Source: Zanthoxylum bungeanum (Eukaryota; Streptophyta; Magnoliopsida; Sapindales; Rutaceae). From it: 64,000 nt of DNA. The notes beneath the pieces were generated by a model. That model ran no database searches and had not been told where the DNA came from. It saw only the letters and a program-made list of their open reading frames with translations. The translations under genes were made by a program, and so were the position numbers. The DNA lies in NCBI GenBank assembly GCA_019454045.1, contig SKCR01031866.1, forward strand, positions 1 to 64,000, written 5' to 3'. Below are positions 57,970-64,000 of this stretch, piece after piece. Position 1 is the stretch's first letter. Every line of letters starts with the position of its first letter.

Positions 57970-58920
57970 TCAGCAGGCAGGCCGAAGTTGATCATGTAGG
58001 TGGGTGGTGGAACAGAGTGGTAGTTGGGTAGAGGGTTTTTGTGTGTGTTGGGTTGTTCTTTTTCCAGGTCGGTATTTTATGGGTGTTAATGAGGTCATGG
58101 ATCTCATGCTGAGGCGGGCGCAGTTGTCAGTGTCATGGCCTTTTTGCGGATGGTAGTGACAATATAGGTTTAGGTTGAGGTGGGGTGGCACAAGGTTTGG
58201 AAGTGGTATAGATTCTAAAGGTTTTATGAGTATTTGCCTCTTCAGATTTTCAAACACCTTTGACAAAGGTCTACCAAGATTGGAGAATCGCCTATTTCTG
58301 ATAACGATGACCTCAGCTGGAGCGGGCTTGGTCCCTGAAGGCCCCCCAATGGTCATTCTATTCTGGCCATAAAACTTTATGTTCTCGGCTTCTTCTTACT
58401 CGATATCCATGATAATTTCTCTTAACTGTCGAAAGTCACTAATCATGGAGGTAATCTTTCTCAGCTTGTTATAAATTGAGGGCTTGTTACTTTAATTATC
58501 ATCTTAATCTGGTTCTTCTCTGAGGGCCGTGTCTGCATCTTCAAGAGCTGGCTTCTCCAGCGATCCACATAATCTTTGAAGGTCTCTTCTGGCTTTTGTT
58601 TGGTGTTTTCTAGGTCACGAAGCGACAAGTCTATCTCCAGATCCGTGACATATTGGTTCAGAAAGGCCTCCGCTAATGCCCTTCAGTCATCCCTGATCTT
58701 TCTCTCTAGGCCATGATACCATACTACGGGCGCCCCTTCTAGTGACATCCCAAACATCTTCTGTACCTGGCGCTTTGAAAAACCCATTGAACTCATCACT
58801 GAAATATATTGTCGGATATGGACCTGAGGATCTCCATTCCCGTTGAACTTGGCCATGTCAGACATCTTAAACTGGGGAGGCAGCTGTTATTCAAAAGTCA
58901 TCGCATCATAGTCTAATAGC
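57970..58920 (-). pseudogene. Tat-like gag, fragmented
   Basis: The frame 58683-58865 reads MSDMAKFNGNGDPQVHIRQY, FSKRQVQKMFGMSLEGAPVV and WYHGLERKI, the Tat gag capsid. A later frame, 57970-58356, has YCHYHPQKGHDTDNC, the gag zinc-finger-like motif of this group. Stops separate the pieces. Confidence 0.8.
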
Positions 58921-59334
58921 ATGTTTTCCCCTCATATTGCGGGTAACTGACTCTACTTGTTCTTTGAGTTTCTGTAACTCTGCCTGAGGCACAGCATCAT
59001 TCCCGCGACATATTCAACTATGTCATCATCAAAAACATGGATTTCTTCGTTCACCCTATTTGGAGGCTCCTCACGCCTTCCACCTTCGTTTTTTTTCTCA
59101 CACGCCTGACGCATCCATGTTTGCTAACCTTTTCTTGACAAGTCTTCATTCTTCTCTAACTAAACGAATATCTATGATGGCTTTTAAGACAAAGGGTCAG
59201 CATGATGCGTGTATGCATGAGATGCATGTGGTTATCAAAGTAGCATATATCCTTTTGACCTTATTCCTCCCACACTCGAGGTAAGTCCATTTCTGTCCTA
59301 GGTATGGCTTATTTTATGCACCAATGTGGGGTAC
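58921..59334 (-). other. region upstream of Tat-like gag
   Basis: No supported ORF. It probably belongs to the gag start and leader of the Tat-like element. GGTAC at 59330-59334 is the candidate left target duplication of Athila-like element 2, whose other end is outside the window. Confidence 0.5.
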
Positions 59335-60715
59335 TGACCGGCGTAAACACACCCGTATAACGCAAGCGCACGTATCGCTCAAGTAGTATAAAAGTATCGA
59401 TCCCACGAGGACTTAATTCCTACTATTGTTATTAATTGTTGATACTATTTATTTAAAAATATCTAATTGAGGGAGAAGTGAAAGATTGCTTGCATGATTG
59501 GTTGATTGTAGATTTGCTAAATAAATAAAAAGATAAAAAGACAAAAGAAAATACTAAGGAAAATAAAAGACTCAAAGATCTAGGGTTGTGAATCTTTCTA
59601 ATATCTTTAAAAAGATGAAGTGATTATTTTAAGTTTGTGTAATAAACAGTTTACTAACCTGAACAGGAACACGAATTTATGTGAAAGCATCTGTCGATGG
59701 TCAGAACACAAATACCCAGTTTAACCCAATTGAATCATATGTCTATGTCAACCAAATTATCTGGATTCATTAAGTTTAAGTTCTAATTATGGCTACCCCG
59801 CCCGACAGTATATGTCTATCCTGTAAGGAAATCTATTAAAGGGTTATCTATCCTCAAAGAAGATCGTGGGCTATTAAGTCAAAGGTTTAAACCTAAAATC
59901 CCTATGTCTAGTTCATTTTAGATTTACCCATCAATCTTATTGGTGATCAAACAACAAGAAGCATTTAAGACTTAATAAGTAAACCTTTAAATTACTCAAA
60001 TTATAAAATAACCTCTTATAAACCGGTGATATTAGATTTCATAACAACCTAGAAAACTAACTTAGTTATAACACATAATTAGGACTAGTAAAAAGACATA
60101 AGAATTACTTAAAAAGTAAATGAAGAGAAATAAATAAAATGCTAAGGAAAAATGAATTAACTTCTACTATTTACTATTTAGATATCTCCCATAAAATAAT
60201 ATATAATCTTGTGATAATTTTACCAACCAGCCATATAGGCAGTAACCTGATTAAGTCAAATTAAGATAAACCAGCCATAAAGGCGGAACAAGAAATAAAC
60301 CAGCCATAAAGGCGGAACAATAATTAAACCAACCGACCAGTATGACGGTATCCTCATTAAGTCAGGTTTAACCAGATTAAATTAAATAACCAACCGACCA
60401 GTATGGCGGTATCCTCATTAAGTCAGGTTTTAAATAGTTTATATATTATATTTTTGGGTGATTAATCTAAATAGCAATAGTAAAAGAATTACATTTTTAC
60501 CTCAGCATGGAGAAGTTACCCTCGCATAGTAAAACGGTAAAAAGTAAAAATAAAATTACTATTCAAAAAATAGAATTACTATTATTACTTCAGAACTTAT
60601 TAAAAAATAACTATAAAACTGAAATTAAAAGAAACTAAGAAGAAAACTCTCTATTTACATCAGAGGATTTCAAGGAAAAGGTACATTTGAAACTGAAAAT
60701 TCGAACCGTCATTTC
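59335..60715 (-). repeat. Athila-like element 2, 3' LTR (homologous part)
   Basis: On the element strand it ends ...GTCCTCGTGGGATCGATAC, ACTTGAGCGATACGTGCGC, CGTTATACGGGTGTGTTTACGCCGGTCA. Further in, it has four or more GGATACCG.C.TA..GG(T/C)(C/T)GGTTGG units (60230-60430), more than in element 1. Homology fades near 60715, so the true 5' edge is undefined. Confidence 0.8.
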
Positions 60716-62512
60716 CTAATTAATGTGTATTGTATTTAATATATGATATTATTAAATACACATTAATAAATAGTCAAATAAAGGTATTTGACATATATCA
60801 TTAATATATGTATTTAAGATATTAAAGTAAATATAATACATATATTGATATATTTGTATTTAATTAATTATTTAATTATTTAATTGTTAAATGATTAATA
60901 TAATTAAAATATAAATATATCACCAAATGATGAAGTTAGGAAATGATTATAAGTTGCAATTGTTGACTTATACATTAAAGGAAAAAGTTGTCAAATTGAT
61001 TTTGACTTCTTAAGATATTTGTTCAAAATTGTTTGAAAAATAAAATATCTTTTTCCTTTATTTTCTATTAAATTCGGCCATAACACTTAAATATAAGAGT
61101 TATATTATTCTTAGTTGCATTTGTTGACTTAATTAAATATCTAATAAAGTGTTATTAAGATATTTATGCAAGTTGACTAAATGTAAAGTTAAATGAAATT
61201 GAAATGAAATTTGGTATATATGTATACACAATTTCGGCCAAGGGCATTTTTTGTCCTAAGTATAAATTGTTTTCATTTCACCTTCATTTGATAAGATAAT
61301 ACACTTTAAAGAAAACTCCATTAAAGTAAGCAAAGGATGCTAGAGAGAAAAGAAAGGAAAAATCAAGAAAAGCTTGGAAAATAGTAAGTATTTCCAACCT
61401 TCCATTAGAGAGTAATTTGTTCCTCTTGTTGTGGGCAACATCTTGTGATGTTCTTGAGTTTTTTCTATTCTTTATTCTTTGTGTTTTTATGGATAAAAGT
61501 TGGTGAAAGTGTGTAGAGCATGTATAATGGAGGAAGCTTGTGACTAGTGTAGTTATAAGTATTCTTTTAAGGTTTTGGAAACCATGTTGCTAATCTAGAG
61601 TTGTTGACCCACTCTTAGATGACCTAGATTTGATCTTGAGTTGTTTCATTGTGTTGAGACTTTGATTGGATGGAAGAAAATGATGATTAAAGTAATTGAT
61701 TTAACCAATTTGGTCTAATTTGTCCAATTTGAAGAAATTGAAAAATTAGGGTTCATGACCAATTCCAAATTTGGGGTTTTCATATATGTTGTGTATTTGG
61801 ATGTGTATGATGCATATAAAGTTTCATGTTTATTGGATTACATCTTGATGTGTTTTGAAGCATGAAATGACAAAGTGCACAAATGGCCCCCATTGGGAGC
61901 ATTCGGCCAAGTGAGTCAAATTTGGGGATTTGGTTGCTTTTGGTGTTTTGATGTTTTGAACATGCTAAGTTCATCTTAGAAATGATTTAGAATCATTCAA
62001 AATTTATTAGATCAATTTCGGACTAAAATGGACAAAATACCAAAGTAAGGGTATTTTGGTAAATTCACCTAAATATGATTTATTGAATTATTTCATAATT
62101 TGATTATTGGAATATTAAATAAATATGTTTATTTAATTAATCCGAGAAAAAGTTTTGAAATCGAAAGATACGATCTTCCGCCGCTTCCGCTGCGTTACCG
62201 GATTTAGCCCCTAAAACCCCTACAAAAACAAGGTAGATTTCCATTTGTAGATTCCCAGAGGAGGTGGAGCGATGCTCACTTAAGTACCCAAGCCTCTTAG
62301 GCTCTTATCGCTTGGTGTCAGGAATAAACAACGAGTCCTCCACATTAGTCTATCACAATGAGCTACAAGTGAATGATTATCTAGGTGCCTTCACAGCTTT
62401 TCCTTATAGAAAGGTAGTGAGTGAAGGAAGACACCAAACCATCACCTACTCCCTAAACAATAGAAGAAGAGTTTAGAAGATAATACCTGGTTAGCTGAAA
62501 TTCTACATGAAT
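60716..62512. other. uncharacterised interval between the element-2 LTR homology and its LOG ORF
   Basis: 60716-62160 is AT-rich and without genes. It could be a diverged U3 of this LTR or a separate solo-LTR-like insertion; the segment CCGCCGCTTCCGCTGCGTTACC at 62177-62198 resembles transcript-start regions of other plant LTRs. 62225-62500 is unlike the matching part of element 1 and holds only a short, unconvincing plus-strand frame. Homology with element 1 resumes at CTGGTTAGCTGAAATTCTAC (about 62487-62506). Confidence 0.5.
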
Positions 62513-63158
62513 TTAAAGGTTAAGATCCAGATTAACACGACGCCTCTTACCACGATCGTCCTCGGACCAATTTATCTTTGAAATGATAGGGTCAACTTGT
62601 GGTTCATAGGCTAAGAGTTGGTCTATTAGATCCGGAGCAGTTCTGGTAGTAAAGAGTAGTTCTTTTAAAGGTTTTGACACGAACCCATTTCTCCGGGAAT
62701 CATCAAGAAACACACAAAGAAAATCATAAAATCCATCAACGTTAAACAGTCCAATTGGTTTCTGGTGTATGTTCAGGTTCGCCCAAGATAGTACTATAAA
62801 AATTTCCTCCAATGTACCTAAGCCACCTGGCAAAGCAATAAAAGCATCAGAACGGTTAATCATTTCTACCAATCGCTCGGACATACCTGGCATGATCAGT
62901 TCCTCTCCGTTTGATGATTCAATAAGATTTGCTTCTGCCAAGGGTTTTGGGATGATTCCCAAAACATGACTGCCTCCTTCCTGTACGGCCTTTGAAACGA
63001 TCCCCATTAGTCCAAGATTGCCTCCGCCATATACTATTTCTTACAGCTAAGACTCGACCCAATTCTTGTGCTGCTTCTACGTATTGTGGTTTAGTACCAA
63101 CACTACTACCACAAAACACACATATATTTTCAAATCGTCTTCTTGAAGTGGCTTCCAT
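62513..63158 (-). pseudogene. LOG: LOG-like phosphoribohydrolase in Athila-like element 2 (one frame offset)
   Basis: The ATG at 63158 gives MEATSRRRFENICVFCGSSV through AAQELGRVLAV, collinear with LOG N-termini. Between there and YGGGNLGLMG (about 63030-63040) the frame is off by one base. A 164-residue frame (62513-63007) then runs from MGIVSKAVQEGGSHVLGIIP through MSERLVEM and PGGLGTLEE to RRVNLDLNL. The Arg and PGG-x-GT-x2-E signature are present. Over about 148 aligned residues it differs from element 1 at about 18 positions by eye. The frame offset relative to the upstream half is the same as in element 1, so it is probably ancestral. Either the protein starts at the internal Met, or it is an inherited lesion or a recoding site. 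Confidence 0.85.
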
Positions 63159-63401
63159 GTTTTACTCTGGATGTCTTCAAAAGTGCAATGATAAGTTGAA
63201 TTTATAGTACCTGAAAAGGGTGAGTAAAATAGCACAAGTATCTTCCAAAGGATGATTAGTAGCAAAATAGTAAAATAAATCGTGATAGTCAAAAAGGTGT
63301 GGATCCTGTTGGAGAAAACAACAAAACAAATCAATTATTAGAAAAAGACAAAGAGATATAATATGTACAAGAAAAGTAGCCGCTTGATTGACATCTATGC
63401 G
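63159..63401 (-). other. spacer between NABP-like and LOG-like ORFs, element 2
   Basis: Collinear with 43801-44070 of element 1. It contains the T-rich CAACAG|GATCC acceptor-like site (AG at 63306-63307) and a conserved TATAAATTCAA (near 63200). No ORF is supported. Confidence 0.55.
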
Positions 63402-63968
63402 TCAGGAACAAGCTTCCCATCCAATTTTCTTATAAATTGGCAAACAAGGTCTTTTTAAGTCAGATTCCCAAGACTTAACTATTGTCTTTCTTTTTGGAAT
63501 TGTGTGTGTAATTTGTGAATAGCTATGTGTGTGTAATTTGTGAATGGCTATATGAACATATCCACTGGGATGCGTCTCAAGAGTCGAAGATATATCATCT
63601 ATAGACTCCTTACTCAAGCCATCCCTAATGAATTTAATTTTATCTTCACGATTATCAGATACCATTCCTAAAGAACGACAACGAGTATTGCAATTCCAAC
63701 GCACACATTTGTAACAAACACCCATTTGCTTAGTTCTACGTTTCTTTGCATAGGTGCTTCTTCCAAAACCAGGTAAATAAGAACTACAAGTCTCAGAATA
63801 CTCACCTGCTAGACGGACACGTGCTTCGATTACCCAACAAATATCAGTAGGAATACCTTTGATCATCAGTAGTCTCATTCGTTCCAAGCAAGCTTTGAAA
63901 ACTTTTATCAGAGATTTTTGAGGGAGAGAATGAAATTACTTGTGAAGACTTGTGAGAGCTTCTTCCAT
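63402..63968 (-). pseudogene. NABP-like Cys-rich protein in Athila-like element 2
   Basis: The collinear ATG at 63968 (MEEALTSLHK) is followed by TAA in place of a Gln codon. An internal ATG at 63887 opens 161 residues beginning MERMRLLMIKGIPTDICWVI. The core GRSTYAKKRRTKQMGVCYKC and CNTRCRSLGMVSDNRE is strongly conserved with element 1, with the same CX2CX4CX3C spacing. The C-terminal tail here is in frame and ends KRPCLPIYKKIGWEACS, whereas element 1 is frameshifted before it. A short Thr/His-rich duplication (HIAIHKLHTHSYSQITHT) precedes the tail. Confidence 0.72.
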
Positions 63969-63974
63969 CTTGAA

Positions 63975-63990
63975 ATGTCTTAATCTGCAA
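63975..63990 (-). promoter_or_regulatory. candidate splice acceptor before the element-2 NABP-like ORF
   Basis: The element strand reads TTTAGTTTTTGCAG and then ATTAAGACATTTCAAG before the ATG, matching the site at 43233-43246 in element 1. Confidence 0.4.
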
Positions 63991-64000
63991 AAACTAAACA

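Larger units (their letters stand above)
50421..59334 (-). mobile_element. Tat-like Ty3/Gypsy element, both ends truncated
   Basis: A minus-strand Gypsy with the order gag, PR, RT-RNase H, second RNase H, IN. The extra RNase H between RT/RH and IN is characteristic of the plant Tat/Ogre group. Its left end breaks within the integrase tail (GDLVLK ... PRGKFRPNWEG) against the Copia-2 LTR, and its right end (upstream of gag) is cut by Athila-like element 2 at 59335. No LTR of its own is visible. Another element interrupts its protease at 54297-57294. Confidence 0.8.
59335..64000 (-). mobile_element. Athila-like element 2 (minus strand, continues past the window end)
   Basis: The 3' LTR end is at 59335 (TGACCGGCGTAAACACACC on plus, complementary to the LTR end of element 1). 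The body carries the same LOG-like and NABP-like ORFs in the same relative order. Compared with element 1, the R/U5 part of the LTR is clearly homologous but diverged, so this is a different, older or separate family member. Its gag-pol part lies beyond the window. Confidence 0.85.

Noticed and set aside
62264..62476. 70-residue plus-strand frame in element 2
   Set aside because: It runs antisense to the element, has no counterpart in element 1 and shows no recognisable domain.

Overview
The window is eukaryotic plant DNA, almost certainly from a eudicot. One host gene is recognisable: a spliced myo-inositol oxygenase (MIOX) gene on the minus strand. The rest is AT-rich intergenic DNA and nested LTR retrotransposons of plant Copia and Ty3/Gypsy (Athila-like and Tat-like) types. 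No bacterial genes, CRISPR array, rRNA or tRNA gene was seen. Element boundaries were read by eye from LTR ends (TG...CA), primer-binding sites (PBS), polypurine tracts (PPT) and target-site duplications (TSD); most should be good to a few bases, and those marked approximate are not.

Layout. 1-2760: 5' part of MIOX (five coding exons, running off the left edge), its TATA box, and a hAT-type MITE with a perfect 8-bp TSD in intron 2. 2760-10975: AT-rich intergenic DNA with two further hAT-like elements and one other MITE. 10975-12960: a 2-kb pyrimidine-only microsatellite that grades from (TTA)n through (TTC)n to C-rich. 13013-13930: a weak LTR-like remnant.

13931-50420: a stack of Copia elements of one family (LTRs about 1.9 kb, initiator-Met-type PBS, leader over 2 kb). 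Copia-1 (+) has its 5' LTR at 13931-15787 and its body at 15788-18698 and 28576-30018. A complete minus-strand relative, R1 (18699-28575, TSD TTCAT), splits its gag. A truncated minus-strand relative, R2 (30019-36843), lies next to a second plus-strand copy, Copia-2 (36844-38243 and 48133-50420). Copia-2 is itself split by a complete Athila-like element (38244-48132, TSD CCGAC, 2.1-kb LTRs, tRNA-Asp-type PBS). 50421-59334 is a decayed minus-strand Tat-like Gypsy with two RNase H domains, interrupted at 54297-57294 by a tandem-repeat-rich LTR of another element. 59335-64000 is a second Athila-like element on the minus strand, running off the right edge.

The most interesting content is in the two Athila-like elements. 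Element 1 has lost reverse transcriptase, RNase H and the integrase core. Downstream of the integrase remnant it carries two unrelated ORFs: a small basic cysteine-rich protein resembling the nucleic-acid-binding / silencing-suppressor proteins of carlaviruses (NABP), and a LOG-type cytokinin-activating phosphoribohydrolase. The same pair, in the same order and with high protein similarity, recurs in element 2. Each ORF follows a polypyrimidine-AG tract resembling a splice acceptor. I infer a retrotransposon family that captured and still carries a putative anti-silencing protein plus a hormone-activating enzyme. A second point of interest is an array of TGG/TAG-apex hairpins just before gag in all three Copia copies, with at least one compensatory base-pair change.
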